A DNA stretch of 64,000 bases from CAYHGV01 sp964356135 (lineage in GTDB: Bacteria > Hydrothermota > Tepidihabitantia > CAYHGV01), in contig CAYHGV010000001.1 of NCBI GenBank assembly GCA_964356135.1, positions 1 to 64,000 of the forward strand, in the 5' to 3' direction. Positions within the stretch are counted from its first letter, which is position 1; each line of letters opens with the position of its first letter. A model generated the notes under the pieces. The model saw only the letters and a program-made list of their open reading frames with translations. It ran no database searches and had not been told where the DNA came from. The position numbers and the translations under genes were made by a program. This document shows positions 1 through 8,250 of this stretch, piece by piece.

Positions 1-50
1 TAATTATATACATAATAACTTAAATGTCAAGTGATTTATGGGACAGGACA

Positions 51-1184
51 CTAGTGATCCGGTCCGAATGGAGGGTAATCCCACTCTGTTGGAAAACGGT
101 ACTCATAAGTAGAATACTCATATTCGATCTTTCCTTCATTCGCTGTGATAATTCTTACAAGTTCCAGAGAATCATTGTATTGGTAGGTGACTGAATCTCC
201 ATTGGGATAGACAACCGAGGAGAAGTACGGAATGGTCAAAGTATCGCATGAGATCCAATAATCTGCAGAAATGGAGCAGCAGAACTTGAACGGTTCATCA
301 GGAGCAAGTGGATTACTGGTAATAGTGTCGGCCTTATAGTGATAACGGATAGCTAAATTTTCCCCATTTAATCCCTTATAAGTTATACTGTCTAATACCG
401 CATACTTCGGTTCCATACTACAGGGGGCTGGTGTGAGAAAATAGGAATAGTGGAACTTCATTGTGCGGTTACAGTCGTCAATTATCGAATCAATCACTAC
501 TCCATCACCCGGCGAGTATACCATATTTTTGTAAGTAATGAGGATGTAATTACCGTTTGGTTCCTGAATCTTTGTGACACGGGCATCCATAAAAGGGAAT
601 GGCTCATCGCTGAAGAAGTATCTAGATCCTTCTTTGGCGACCATAATCTTCGTTGAGTCATTATATTCAAAAGCTGAAATACCAGTAGATACATATATTG
701 AGTCCGACTTCTTTTTTAGTTCGTAAGTGGATCCACCCGGTGCTTCATAAATGAAGTTCTTACTCGTGGTATCATAGTGTATCTTTCCCATGTGGAGGTC
801 CCATCCAATACCCGTAGGGGTGTAGGGAACGAGAAATGGAGCAAACCATCCCCAATTATAAGTCCGGTAGTGATCCCACTGTTGCCAGATTTTGCTGTTA
901 TACCAGCGGGTTATGGTCAAATCGAGTCCCCGCCCCGGGATGGAAAGGTCAACTTCCGGACGAAGCAAAGCTCCATTGATCGGTGTGATGCCGCTGGTTT
1001 GAGGGGAGGTATTAAGCTTATGGATACCATCCCGTAATAGGACATTATAGGGTTGGCGATAGGAGAGGCTATACGGATATAGCTGACGGTTTAGTGGGTT
1101 GTAATGAACTCCCCCCTCGGCTGAATTTACGCCTAAACAAATCAGTCCAAATATTATACCCCTTATATAACACCTCATTGACAT
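51..1184 (-). CDS. short RHS/YD-like exported protein
   Basis: Exported protein of unknown role resembling the region ahead of the core in RHS/YD-repeat surface proteins. A signal peptide covers about residues 1-24 (basic start, then GIIFGLICLGV). Residues about 75-95 hold IPGRGLDLTITRWYNS, the kind of motif that opens RHS/DUF6531-type proteins, followed by strand- and Tyr-rich sequence with YD-like pieces (ITYKN, VTYQYNDSLELVRI). Full RHS proteins usually exceed 1000 residues; this one stops at 377 with no core and no DPxG junction, so it may be a truncated gene. AGGGG lies nine bases before the ATG. It stands alone with its own promoter. Confidence 0.6.
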   Translation of the reverse strand: MSMRCYIRGIIFGLICLGVNSAEGGVHYNPLNRQLYPYSLSYRQPYNVLLRDGIHKLNTSPQTSGITPINGALLRPEVDLSIPGRGLDLTITRWYNSKIWQQWDHYRTYNWGWFAPFLVPYTPTGIGWDLHMGKIHYDTTSKNFIYEAPGGSTYELKKKSDSIYVSTGISAFEYNDSTKIMVAKEGSRYFFSDEPFPFMDARVTKIQEPNGNYILITYKNMVYSPGDGVVIDSIIDDCNRTMKFHYSYFLTPAPCSMEPKYAVLDSITYKGLNGENLAIRYHYKADTITSNPLAPDEPFKFCCSISADYWISCDTLTIPYFSSVVYPNGDSVTYQYNDSLELVRIITANEGKIEYEYSTYEYRFPTEWDYPPFGPDH

Positions 1185-1203
1185 TTCTTATCCCCTAAGC
1201 AAG

Positions 1204-1231
1204 AAATTAAATAAAATTAAATTTTTGTCAA
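1204..1231 (-). promoter_or_regulatory. sigma-70-like promoter for the RHS-like gene
   Basis: On the minus strand TTGACA (1231-1226) is followed after 16 bases by TAATTT (1209-1204), about 20 bases before the start codon at 1184. The rest of the 1185-1312 gap is AT-rich without other clear signals. Confidence 0.5.
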
Positions 1232-1312
1232 GAGTTTGTTGTTCTCCCAGTTCTAATAGAGCAACAAAAAATTTTCTTCAGATGTCCAGTGCTAAGATAT
1301 TTTTAATTAATT

Positions 1313-2008
1313 TCAGTTTGCCGGCTGAATGCCGAGGGTACGGTAGAGCTCGTGTATGAACTGGGTAATCTTTTGGTCGGTTGGGTCCAGGAGTCGAGCG
1401 AGCTCAGCGATCGTTTTCGTCCGGTCGAGCTTTTCTTTAAGGACGGTTACCGGCAGGTCGGGTGTACTTGTTTGGCAGAGATTTTGATATTCGCTATAAC
1501 TCTTTTTCGCCAGGTGCAAACATTCCTGGGCGACGGCCGCAAAGACATTCCAGTACTGAGCCATACCGGGCTGGCGCTTCAAGGTTTGATAGAGTGGAAT
1601 AAGGGTATCAATCGAACCATGGGCGTAGATAACGTTAACGAACGCGATATGAATTTTTTTCTCGGGTGGTATGACCATTACCGCCGGCCAGAGGTCCAAG
1701 GCTCGTTCCGCCGCCAATTTCGGGTCGATTGCGTATTTCGGATGCTCGGGCGGGTCGCGGAATAAAAGTCCGCCGGTGAGCAAACCGATGGTCCGTTTGA
1801 TGCCGGTCGGTTTTTTCGGCGGGACAAACGGCGCAAGCCGACTGTATATCCACTTCGCCATCTCGGGCGGAGAGCCGAAATAAATGGTGGAAATTTCCTC
1901 GCCCGGATAGGGTTTATCGAAACAGAAGGCAAACAGCCCGGGTCGAACCTCTTTGCAAATTCCTCCATAGAGAGTGCTCGCGACCATTGCCATTACCAAT
2001 AACCGCAT
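1313..2008 (-). CDS. unknown exported protein
   Basis: I do not recognise this 231-residue protein. It begins with a short hydrophobic segment (MRLLVMAMVASTLYGG) that fits a signal peptide. The rest is a mixed alpha/beta sequence with several Cys (GICKE, FCFDK, QECLHL, NLCQT) and a helical C-terminus. Longer in-frame starts exist as far as 2179 but would overlap the divergent TPR gene and encode an Arg-rich stretch. A promoter whose -10 box ends five bases before the ATG at 2008 supports the short form and a leaderless mRNA. It is divergent from the TPR lipoprotein and shares an intergenic region of about 120 bp with it. Confidence 0.6.
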   Translation of the reverse strand: MRLLVMAMVASTLYGGICKEVRPGLFAFCFDKPYPGEEISTIYFGSPPEMAKWIYSRLAPFVPPKKPTGIKRTIGLLTGGLLFRDPPEHPKYAIDPKLAAERALDLWPAVMVIPPEKKIHIAFVNVIYAHGSIDTLIPLYQTLKRQPGMAQYWNVFAAVAQECLHLAKKSYSEYQNLCQTSTPDLPVTVLKEKLDRTKTIAELARLLDPTDQKITQFIHELYRTLGIQPAN

Positions 2009-2013
2009 AGCCC

Positions 2014-2041
2014 ATCTTAAATTTCTTTCTTTGCTTGTCAA
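2014..2041 (-). promoter_or_regulatory. promoter placed for a leaderless start at 2008
   Basis: TTGACA (2041-2036), 16-base spacer, TAAGAT (2019-2014), then five bases to the ATG at 2008. Transcription should begin at or within a few bases of the start codon; no Shine-Dalgarno sequence is present. Confidence 0.5.
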
Positions 2042-2094
2042 TCTATTTTTCCTCCTCATCCCTCGCTTCTCACTCCTCACTACTAACCTCTGCC

Positions 2095-2122
2095 TTGACT
2101 TACCGGTGGTTCTCCCTATGGT
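2095..2122 (+). promoter_or_regulatory. promoter for the TPR lipoprotein, near-leaderless
   Basis: TTGACT (2095-2100), 16-base spacer, TATGGT (2117-2122), ATG at 2131. Only eight bases separate the -10 box from the start codon and there is no Shine-Dalgarno sequence. Confidence 0.45.
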
Positions 2123-2130
2123 GTAGTCAA

Positions 2131-3759
2131 ATGAAACAATTGCTCGGAATCGCGCTCCTGCTCTGCGCGGCGTGCGCACCGAAAGCGCTGATTCAACCGG
2201 CGTACGACCATTTTACCACCGGAACTTACTACGAGAACGAAGGCAGGCTCAACGAAGCGCTTGCCGAGTATCGCAGTGCGCACAAACTCAATCCGTACTC
2301 AAAAGAAATTCTGACCAGTTTAATAAAGCTCTTATACGAGACCGGTCGTTACGATGAAGCGCTACCCTATGCCCGGCGATTAACAAAAATTGAACCGAAT
2401 GATTACAACAGCTTCGCCCTCCTCGGTAACATCTATATCCAATTAGGCAAGACCGAAAAGGGGATCACCGCTTTTAAGCGGCGGTTGGCGATGCAGGTAA
2501 CCGATGATTTTATCTATTCGTTTGCCGGGGTCTATGAGGGCGTCAACAAACTCAATGAAGCGCTGGCACTCTATGAAAAACTGACCGCCAGGAATCCCCG
2601 GTCGATCAGCTATCTCTTTGCCGAAGCAAATACTCTGCGAAAGCTTAAACGCTACGACCAGGCTCTTGTTCGCTACCGCGAGGTTGCTGCGCTCGATTCT
2701 TCCTTTACCCTGGTTTATTTAGGATTGGGTATCTGCTTTGAGGAGAAGCGATCTGCGGACAGCGCGGTTGCAATGTACGAGCACTACCGTCAGTATCAAC
2801 CGAAGGATACCCTGGTGAGAAAACGGCTGGTCGAATTGTATGTCCGGCTCAAACGATTCGATGAAGGGCTTGCGTTAGCGCAGGAGGTTTTAGGTGAAAT
2901 CCCCTTTGATTTGGACATGCACCAGCTCGCCGGTTACGCCTGGTACAAGACCGGCAAGACCGGTCAGGCTTTGCACGAATTTCTTATCGCCTGCGGCATC
3001 GAACCGAAAGACGCATACTCGCTGCTCCACATTGGCAAGATCCTGGCGGACGAGGGGAACTATAAACTGGCAGAGCAGTATCTCCAACGGGCGAAAGCGG
3101 CAAAGCCGGATGTGCCCGAAACCTGGACGACGTTGGGTCTGCTCTATTATGAGACGAAGCAGTATCGTGACGCAGTGCGAGCCTTCCGGCAGGCGATTAA
3201 ACTCAAAGGCAATCGGTCAGATAATTATTATTTTATCGGATTGGTTTGGGAAGCACGAAAGGATAGCGGGCGAGCGCTCCAGTATTATCGTGAATCGCTG
3301 AAATCCGATCCGCACAATGCTAAAGCCTGGCTCAATCTGGCGATGCTCTACGACCAATTAAACCAGACCGAAAATGCCATTGACGGTTTTCGGCGGGTGG
3401 TGGAATTGGATTCCGAGAACGCTTCCGCTTTGAACTACATCGCCTACATCTATGCCGAGCAGGGCGACAGCCTGGACCAAGCCCTGCGGTTAATCCAAAA
3501 GGCGCTGGCGCGAGAACCGGATAACGGTTACTTTATCGATACCGAGGGCTGGATTTATTTCAAGCAGCGCCGGTATGAGGATGCGATTAGAGCATTGGAG
3601 CGTGCGATCGGCATCGCCCAGGATGCTGTCATCTACGACCATTTAGGCGAAGCTTATGATAAGGCAGGAAACAGAGAAAAAGCCTTGGAGATGTGGAAAA
3701 AGGCGTTGGAGCTCTACCCCGGCAACGAAAAAATAAGAGCGAAGATAGAAGCCGAATAG
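2131..3759 (+). CDS. TPR-repeat lipoprotein
   Basis: A 542-residue scaffold of about 14 tetratricopeptide repeats behind a lipoprotein-type signal (GIALLLCAACAPK, acceptor Cys about residue 15). The repeats carry the usual pattern (for example GRYDEALPYARRLTKIEPND, KQYRDAVRAFRQAIKLKG, RRYEDAIRALERAIGIAQD). Such proteins act as protein-protein platforms, often in envelope biogenesis or secretion. The start at 2131 is chosen because it begins the signal peptide and lies just after a promoter; the frame is open back to 2035 but that part is Ser-rich and unlike a signal. The partner is unknown. It converges on the outer-membrane gene with a gap of only 16 bases. Confidence 0.88.
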   Translation: MKQLLGIALLLCAACAPKALIQPAYDHFTTGTYYENEGRLNEALAEYRSAHKLNPYSKEILTSLIKLLYETGRYDEALPYARRLTKIEPNDYNSFALLGNIYIQLGKTEKGITAFKRRLAMQVTDDFIYSFAGVYEGVNKLNEALALYEKLTARNPRSISYLFAEANTLRKLKRYDQALVRYREVAALDSSFTLVYLGLGICFEEKRSADSAVAMYEHYRQYQPKDTLVRKRLVELYVRLKRFDEGLALAQEVLGEIPFDLDMHQLAGYAWYKTGKTGQALHEFLIACGIEPKDAYSLLHIGKILADEGNYKLAEQYLQRAKAAKPDVPETWTTLGLLYYETKQYRDAVRAFRQAIKLKGNRSDNYYFIGLVWEARKDSGRALQYYRESLKSDPHNAKAWLNLAMLYDQLNQTENAIDGFRRVVELDSENASALNYIAYIYAEQGDSLDQALRLIQKALAREPDNGYFIDTEGWIYFKQRRYEDAIRALERAIGIAQDAVIYDHLGEAYDKAGNREKALEMWKKALELYPGNEKIRAKIEAE

Positions 3760-3775
3760 ATTTTTTTATTAATTT

Positions 3776-5062
3776 TTAAAGCGCTTTCGACAACAAGCAG
3801 CCCAGGGAAAAACGGCGGCCGGTGTGAAACCGGTAAGGGAGGGCTTCGTATTTACTATCCAAGATATTGTCAACCGCGAAAAAGAATTTAAGTAAACCGA
3901 CGCTATAGTTTATCTGGGAAGAAAGATTGAAAACAGGGGAGAGGGAGCGGTCGTCAAACGGCCGACGGTCGACCCAGTTTGCCCCGACCTCCACACCGAA
4001 ACGTTTTATTGAAAATGCGACGGTATCGGTTAGGGTCCAGACCGGGATTAAATCTAAACGAGGAACGATGTTTTGATAGTGCACGCCCAATGAGTTTTTC
4101 ATTCCCTTCCATTGGAACCGATAGCTAAGCTGAATCCCATCCCGACGGACATCGTGGTTGTGGGGCTCAAAAAGCGAGTCGTGGTTCGAGTCGGTCCAAT
4201 AGACGAACGAATCGATCCAGGCACGTACTAATTGGAGTTCAAGGGTCAAGAGCTGAATTTTCAGTGTTATGGCTGGACGATACCGTGGCGGACTGAGGTC
4301 AGGATTGAGTTCAGCAAACGGTTGGGCACAATACAGGGAATCGAAGCGGAGGAGTTGCCGCAGATTATACAATACCGCCAGATCGAAGGCACAGCTCTTG
4401 ATCCGGGAGCCGAATTTCATTTTGACCGCCCAGAGTTTTTCCGGAGTCTGGAAGGAGATGGACGGCTGGAGCGTAAACCGGGGATTGAACGTTATCTGGT
4501 CGGCAAGCGAGAAATCGAGGAAGTTTCTAAAATCCGGCTGGAAAAAGAACCGGGTTGTGGCTTCGCCGTAGCCGAAAAGCCGGAACTGGTAATCGAGTTG
4601 GGGATAGAGGGCAGCGAATGAATGTTTGCTGGTATCAAAAAATTCGGTGTAGCCACCCGGACAGGTGAGCCTGAGGTGAGCGGGTAACTGGGCCGCAACT
4701 AACCCGCCAAAAGTTTGCTGGAACTGAGTTTCCCTTTTTGTCCGGTTGTAATCAAAGCCCAATTTCCACCAAGCGGCGGGCAAGAGATGGAGCCAGTTGA
4801 TTCTTCCCCGGGTGTTGGCAAAAGGTGAAAAATCGTTGCCCTGGATGAAGCTTGCCTCGGCGGTGAGCCTTTCCCGGCTGAATCCATTGGAAATTCTAAA
4901 CAGCAGGGCGTTGGGGTCTATGACCGAAACGAAGGCAGTCAGGCAGTCGAGTGGTACTGTTTCTTTTTTCGGTTCGACGATTCGGAGCTCGACGGCAAAG
5001 GGGTCGGGCAGAGGGGGGAGGTCGGGAGGAACTAAAACCAAAATTACAATGAACGGTATCAA
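3776..5062 (-). CDS. TonB-receptor-like outer-membrane beta-barrel protein
   Basis: A 428-residue protein with alternating hydrophobic/polar strands rich in Phe, Tyr and Trp through most of its length, and a C-terminus like that of TonB-dependent receptors (FFFAVDNILDSKYEALPYRF, then an R-F-S-L-G type last strand). The N-terminus is a short hydrophobic leader with a Pro-rich segment. No plug domain or TonB box is visible and the length is about half that of a classical receptor, so this may be a porin-like relative. Its ATG overlaps the mtnA stop by four bases (5059-5062), so the two are translationally coupled although their roles appear unrelated. Confidence 0.65.
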   Translation of the reverse strand: MIPFIVILVLVPPDLPPLPDPFAVELRIVEPKKETVPLDCLTAFVSVIDPNALLFRISNGFSRERLTAEASFIQGNDFSPFANTRGRINWLHLLPAAWWKLGFDYNRTKRETQFQQTFGGLVAAQLPAHLRLTCPGGYTEFFDTSKHSFAALYPQLDYQFRLFGYGEATTRFFFQPDFRNFLDFSLADQITFNPRFTLQPSISFQTPEKLWAVKMKFGSRIKSCAFDLAVLYNLRQLLRFDSLYCAQPFAELNPDLSPPRYRPAITLKIQLLTLELQLVRAWIDSFVYWTDSNHDSLFEPHNHDVRRDGIQLSYRFQWKGMKNSLGVHYQNIVPRLDLIPVWTLTDTVAFSIKRFGVEVGANWVDRRPFDDRSLSPVFNLSSQINYSVGLLKFFFAVDNILDSKYEALPYRFHTGRRFSLGCLLSKAL

Positions 5063-6078
5063 GATTTCAACAGCCGGCTGATCGAATCCTCGAACGGCGG
5101 TTTTATTACTCCCTGGTCGGTAACGATGGCGGTGATGAGCGAAGCCGGGGTGATGTCGAAGGCGGGATTGAAGATTTTTATTCCACTGGGGGCAATTTGT
5201 TTATTACCGATACAGATGAGTTCGGAACTGGAGCGATATTCGATCGGAATGTTGATGCCGGTTCTTTTTGTCTGGTCAAAGGTGGAGATCGGGGCAGCGA
5301 CATAAAATGGAACCTTAAAATAGGAGGCGGTGATGGCGAGGGTCCGGGTGCCAATTTTATTGGCAGTATCGCCATTGCGGGCAATCCGGTCGGCACCGAC
5401 GATGACCTTGTTTATTTCGGGCAGTACTGCAGCCACCATATTATCGGCGATTAACATTACCGGGATTTTTGCTGCTTTCAGCTCAAATGCGGTCAATCGC
5501 GCACCCTGCAGTAATGGGCGGGTTTCAGGGACAAAAACAGTAACTTTTTTACCCCGGGCTTGGGCAGTATACAGTATCCCCAGGGCGGTCCCGATCCCGG
5601 GGGTCGCCAGTTTGCCGGCATTGCAATAGGTCAGAATCCGGTCGCCGTCGTTTATCAGCTGGGCGCCGAATCGGCCGATTGCCCGGCAGGCCTCGGTTTC
5701 TTCCCGTTCGATTTTTGTCGCTTCCTCGGTAATGAGACCGGGAAGAAGAGATGCTTTGAGGGAATGGTCATCGAGCAGCTTTTTTATTCTTGCCAATGAC
5801 CAGCCGAGGTTGACGGCGGTTGGTCGGGCATCAGCCAGTTTTTCGATTGTCGTATAGAGGTGAGTGCGCAACCGGGCTCCATTTTTTCGGCGCTCGGCCT
5901 CCAGCGCCACTCCGTAAGCCGCGGCAACGCCTATAAGAGGCGCACCGCGGACCTGGAGCGTCGTAATGGCAAAATAAACATCTTGTGAGCTCTTAAGATC
6001 GAGATAGTGGAGACGACCCGGGAGTCTGGTTTGGTCAATGATTCGTAAGGATTTCTTAAGCCACCGGATAGTTTTCAT
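5059..6078 (-). CDS. mtnA: S-methyl-5-thioribose-1-phosphate isomerase
   Basis: Cytoplasmic enzyme of the methionine salvage pathway, converting methylthioribose-1-phosphate to methylthioribulose-1-phosphate. The 339-residue protein carries the family signatures: RGAP at about 44-47, the catalytic Cys in TYCNAGKLAT (Cys150) and the catalytic Asp in GADRIARNGDTANKIGT (Asp228). Length matches the family. The start at 6078 (MKTIRW) fits family alignments; an upstream in-frame ATG at 6123 would run into the terminator hairpin of the HU gene. No other salvage genes are nearby. It is coupled by ATGA overlap to the downstream barrel protein. Confidence 0.93.
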   Translation of the reverse strand: MKTIRWLKKSLRIIDQTRLPGRLHYLDLKSSQDVYFAITTLQVRGAPLIGVAAAYGVALEAERRKNGARLRTHLYTTIEKLADARPTAVNLGWSLARIKKLLDDHSLKASLLPGLITEEATKIEREETEACRAIGRFGAQLINDGDRILTYCNAGKLATPGIGTALGILYTAQARGKKVTVFVPETRPLLQGARLTAFELKAAKIPVMLIADNMVAAVLPEINKVIVGADRIARNGDTANKIGTRTLAITASYFKVPFYVAAPISTFDQTKRTGINIPIEYRSSSELICIGNKQIAPSGIKIFNPAFDITPASLITAIVTDQGVIKPPFEDSISRLLKS

Positions 6079-6111
6079 CGCATCGGGTGTTATCGGCGGA
6101 AGTAAACAGAA

Positions 6112-6144
6112 GGCCTCCCTCAATCCGCACGACCGAGGGAGGCC
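6112..6144 (-). terminator. hairpin terminator after the HU gene
   Basis: A perfect 10-bp stem (GGCCTCCCTC at 6112-6121 with GAGGGAGGCC at 6135-6144) lies 12 bases after the HU stop codon and is followed on the minus strand by a modest T-rich run. It also separates HU from mtnA transcription. Confidence 0.6.
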
Positions 6145-6156
6145 AGTGTCACCTGG

Positions 6157-6429
6157 TTACTTTACTATTTCTTTTAATTCTTTGCTCGGCCTGAAGACCA
6201 CCTTTTTCCGTTCCGGAATGTTGATCGATTCACCGGTCTTGGGATTGCGGCCGATCCGTGCTTTGCTTACCCTTATTTTGAATGTGCCGAAACCCGAAAG
6301 TGCTATCTGGTCACCCTTTTTCAACGTCGATTTCACGGTGTCCATGAAGGTCTCGAGGGCAAGAGCGGCATCCTTTTTTTTGAGAGTTACAGCAGTAGCA
6401 AGCTTATCGATGAGTTCGCTTTTTGTCAT
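6157..6429 (-). CDS. HU/IHF-family DNA-binding protein
   Basis: A 90-residue nucleoid protein. It matches HU over its whole length: N-terminal helices (TKSELIDKLATAV), the GFGTF turn at about 46-50, and the DNA-embracing arm with GRNPKTGE and the Pro tip near residue 63, ending in the C-terminal helix (FRPSKELKEIV). A strong Shine-Dalgarno sequence (AAGGAGGAG) precedes the ATG, and a promoter and terminator bracket it as a single-gene unit. HU bends and compacts DNA. Confidence 0.95.
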   Translation of the reverse strand: MTKSELIDKLATAVTLKKKDAALALETFMDTVKSTLKKGDQIALSGFGTFKIRVSKARIGRNPKTGESINIPERKKVVFRPSKELKEIVK

Positions 6430-6456
6430 CCTTTCTCCTCCTTGTTAATTTCGATA

Positions 6457-6485
6457 AATATAGCAAAATCAAGGCTTTTTGTCAA
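6457..6485 (-). promoter_or_regulatory. promoter of the HU gene
   Basis: TTGACA (6485-6480), 17-base spacer and TATATT (6462-6457) on the minus strand, about 28 bases before the HU ATG. This is a near-consensus sigma-70 promoter. Confidence 0.65.
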
Positions 6486-6511
6486 GGAAAAAAAACATAG
6501 AAAAAATAAGG

Positions 6512-6985
6512 CTATTCGGCGGTCGGGGAAAGCAGGTCATTCTGGGCCTGAGTCAAGCCCATCGCAACCTGCTCGAGGGTCTCAAGGAATAAGTGCAGTT
6601 TTTCTTCGGGAATACGCCGCATCATTTGGGCAAGGCCCTGTCGGTGGACGGTATTCAGTTTTTCGGCGGCACGAATTCCGGGCTTGGTCAACTGAATCAG
6701 AACCACCCGCCGGTCGCCTAAACTGGCGAAGCGCTTGATGAACTTCTTTTTCACCAACCGGTCAACCAGACCGGTTGTGTTTGCTTTGGACAGCCCGAGA
6801 AATTTCGCCAGTTCGTTCATCCGCATCTCTTTTTTGGTTGCCAAAAGGGTCTGGAGAATCATTGCCTGGGAAAAAGAGAATTCCTGTCCGAGCGCTTCGA
6901 CCGAAGATAGCACGCGCAGCCCGCGGACAAGGATTGGTCCCAACCATTCAAGCTTGGCAAGATAGAAATTCTCGCTTTTGCTCAT
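6512..6985 (-). CDS. MarR-family transcriptional regulator
   Basis: A 157-residue winged-helix regulator. The recognition region (MRMNELAKFLGLSKANTTGL then VDRLVKKKFIKR) and the wing (SLGDRRVVLIQLTKPG) match MarR proteins, which bind palindromes as dimers and usually respond to small molecules. The gene has a leaderless-type promoter and a palindrome over the -10 box and start codon, suggesting autoregulation. It is divergent from the hydrogenase operon, whose promoter lies 165 bp away, so that operon is a possible second target (inference). Confidence 0.85.
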   Translation of the reverse strand: MSKSENFYLAKLEWLGPILVRGLRVLSSVEALGQEFSFSQAMILQTLLATKKEMRMNELAKFLGLSKANTTGLVDRLVKKKFIKRFASLGDRRVVLIQLTKPGIRAAEKLNTVHRQGLAQMMRRIPEEKLHLFLETLEQVAMGLTQAQNDLLSPTAE

Positions 6986-7000
6986 GGCCGATTATGGCCA
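6985..7000. promoter_or_regulatory. palindrome over the marR -10 box, probable operator
   Basis: TGGCC-N6-GGCCA at 6985-7000 overlaps the -10 box (6991-6996) and touches the start codon. Position and symmetry fit a MarR dimer site for autorepression. Confidence 0.5.
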
Positions 7001-7019
7001 AAAGGCGAAAGCATGTCAA
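6991..7019 (-). promoter_or_regulatory. leaderless promoter of the marR gene
   Basis: TTGACA (7019-7014), 17-base spacer, CATAAT (6996-6991) on the minus strand. The predicted transcription start falls on the ATG at 6985. Confidence 0.55.
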
Positions 7020-7028
7020 GTACTTGAC

Positions 7029-7139
7029 GTAGTGCGAGGCTTTAGCCTCGCCCAAAATAGGCGAACGAGTGTAGTGTCTTCTAATTTTTACAAATCTCTA
7101 AAAATGAGTGAGGACACTATACTATAAGGTTCGCACTAC
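7029..7139. repeat. palindromic repeat element with GTAGTGCGA termini
   Basis: GTAGTGCGA at 7029-7037 is repeated inverted as TCGCACTAC at 7131-7139. Inside, TAGTGTC (7072-7078) pairs with GACACTA (7113-7119), and the left end contains a perfect 8-bp hairpin, GCGAGGCT-TT-AGCCTCGC (7034-7051). There is no coding content. The structure fits a MITE or REP-type element between the marR and hydrogenase promoters. Confidence 0.5.
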
Positions 7140-7183
7140 ATATTTTAAAAATTAAGAAGAAACTCCAGCCGGTTCAAACATGC

Positions 7184-7211
7184 TTGACAAATAGGCGACG
7201 ATTGTTATAGT
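7184..7211 (+). promoter_or_regulatory. promoter of the hydrogenase operon
   Basis: TTGACA (7184-7189), 16-base spacer, TATAGT (7206-7211), ATG at 7225. The leader would be at most about seven bases, with no Shine-Dalgarno sequence, so the first gene of a roughly 15.7-kb operon appears to be translated from a near-leaderless mRNA. Confidence 0.6.
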
Positions 7212-7224
7212 GTGCCAATTTATT

Positions 7225-8250
7225 ATGGAAAGACTCCTTCTGAAACGGGAGAGTTTTCAACCCCTTCTCCTCGGTCTCCTTGAACATGCACAGGTTTTCT
7301 ATCCGACAATCGAAACCTATCCGCCGCTCGTCGAAGAAAAAACCTACTGGAAAAAATTCGAGCCGGATCAAACGGCTGCAGTGGTGCTGGACCGGATCAG
7401 GACGGCAGAATCCTGCCGTCCATTTTTTTTACCGCCGAAAGAACGGGTGGCGAGTTTTGGAGAGATAGTCCACAAAGAGATATCGAGCCAGGTTCTGGTG
7501 GGCGTTAAAGCCTGCGACCTCCATCCATTAACGACCGGCGATAAAATCTATCGGCAGGGAGATTTTATCGATCCGTTCTACGATCAACGGCGGAACAAGA
7601 CGATTTTAATTTCAGCCGATTGTCCCTATCCGGAGGATTGTTGCTTTTGCACTACGATGGGACTCCGACCATATGTCGAAAACGGTTCGGACCTCAATAT
7701 CGGATTTGCGGAAAACGGCTACCTGGTTGAGCCCTTGAGCGAAGCCGGGAAGAAGATTATCGAGGATAACAAAGCCCTTTTCACGCCCGCTGCCCGGACC
7801 GATGTCGGCTTTCGAGACAGCCTGCGCCGGCGGGCAGTGGCGGAATTAGAGCGAATGAATCCACCTTCGTTCAAACCGGACCTGGCGGAACGTATCAAAC
7901 GGAATCTCGATGTCGGTTTCTGGTCAGCGCTGGGCAAAGACTGCGTAGAGTGTTACGGCTGCGAGCAGATCTGTCCGACCTGCTACTGTTTTCTCTTGTA
8001 TGACCAGGCCAGGGATCCGGGTTTCGAGCGGGTACGGGTTTGGGACCACTGCTATATCCAGGCCTATGCCCGGGTTGGAGGAGGTGTAAATCCTCGCGCC
8101 GACTTTGCGAAGCGATTTCGGAATCGGATCGAATGCAAGTTCAGCGCTTTCTATGAGAATTTCAATCTCTATGCCTGTTCCGGCTGTGGACGGTGCATCC
8201 GGGGCTGCACTGCCCGCATCGACATCCGAAAGATCATTCAAGCGGTATGA
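7225..8250 (+). CDS. sulfhydrogenase beta-type / AsrA-like 4Fe-4S subunit
   Basis: Electron-transfer subunit of the type found as the beta subunit of archaeal sulfhydrogenases and as AsrA of anaerobic sulfite reductase. The 341-residue protein ends with two [4Fe-4S] motifs: Cys240, 243, 246 and 250 (CVECYGCEQICP) and Cys318, 321, 324 and 328 (CSGCGRCIRGC). A further Cys-rich stretch near residue 130 (DCPYPEDCCFC) is typical of the N-terminal part of this family. The start at 7225 follows the promoter closely. Its TGA overlaps the ATG of the gamma subunit (8247-8250). It probably passes electrons between the flavin subunit and the hydrogenase module of the same operon. Confidence 0.82.
   Translation: MERLLLKRESFQPLLLGLLEHAQVFYPTIETYPPLVEEKTYWKKFEPDQTAAVVLDRIRTAESCRPFFLPPKERVASFGEIVHKEISSQVLVGVKACDLHPLTTGDKIYRQGDFIDPFYDQRRNKTILISADCPYPEDCCFCTTMGLRPYVENGSDLNIGFAENGYLVEPLSEAGKKIIEDNKALFTPAARTDVGFRDSLRRRAVAELERMNPPSFKPDLAERIKRNLDVGFWSALGKDCVECYGCEQICPTCYCFLLYDQARDPGFERVRVWDHCYIQAYARVGGGVNPRADFAKRFRNRIECKFSAFYENFNLYACSGCGRCIRGCTARIDIRKIIQAV

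Noticed and set aside
1313..2179. Longer start for the unknown exported protein
   Set aside because: The extension is Arg-rich, overlaps the divergent TPR gene and lies upstream of the promoter for 2008.
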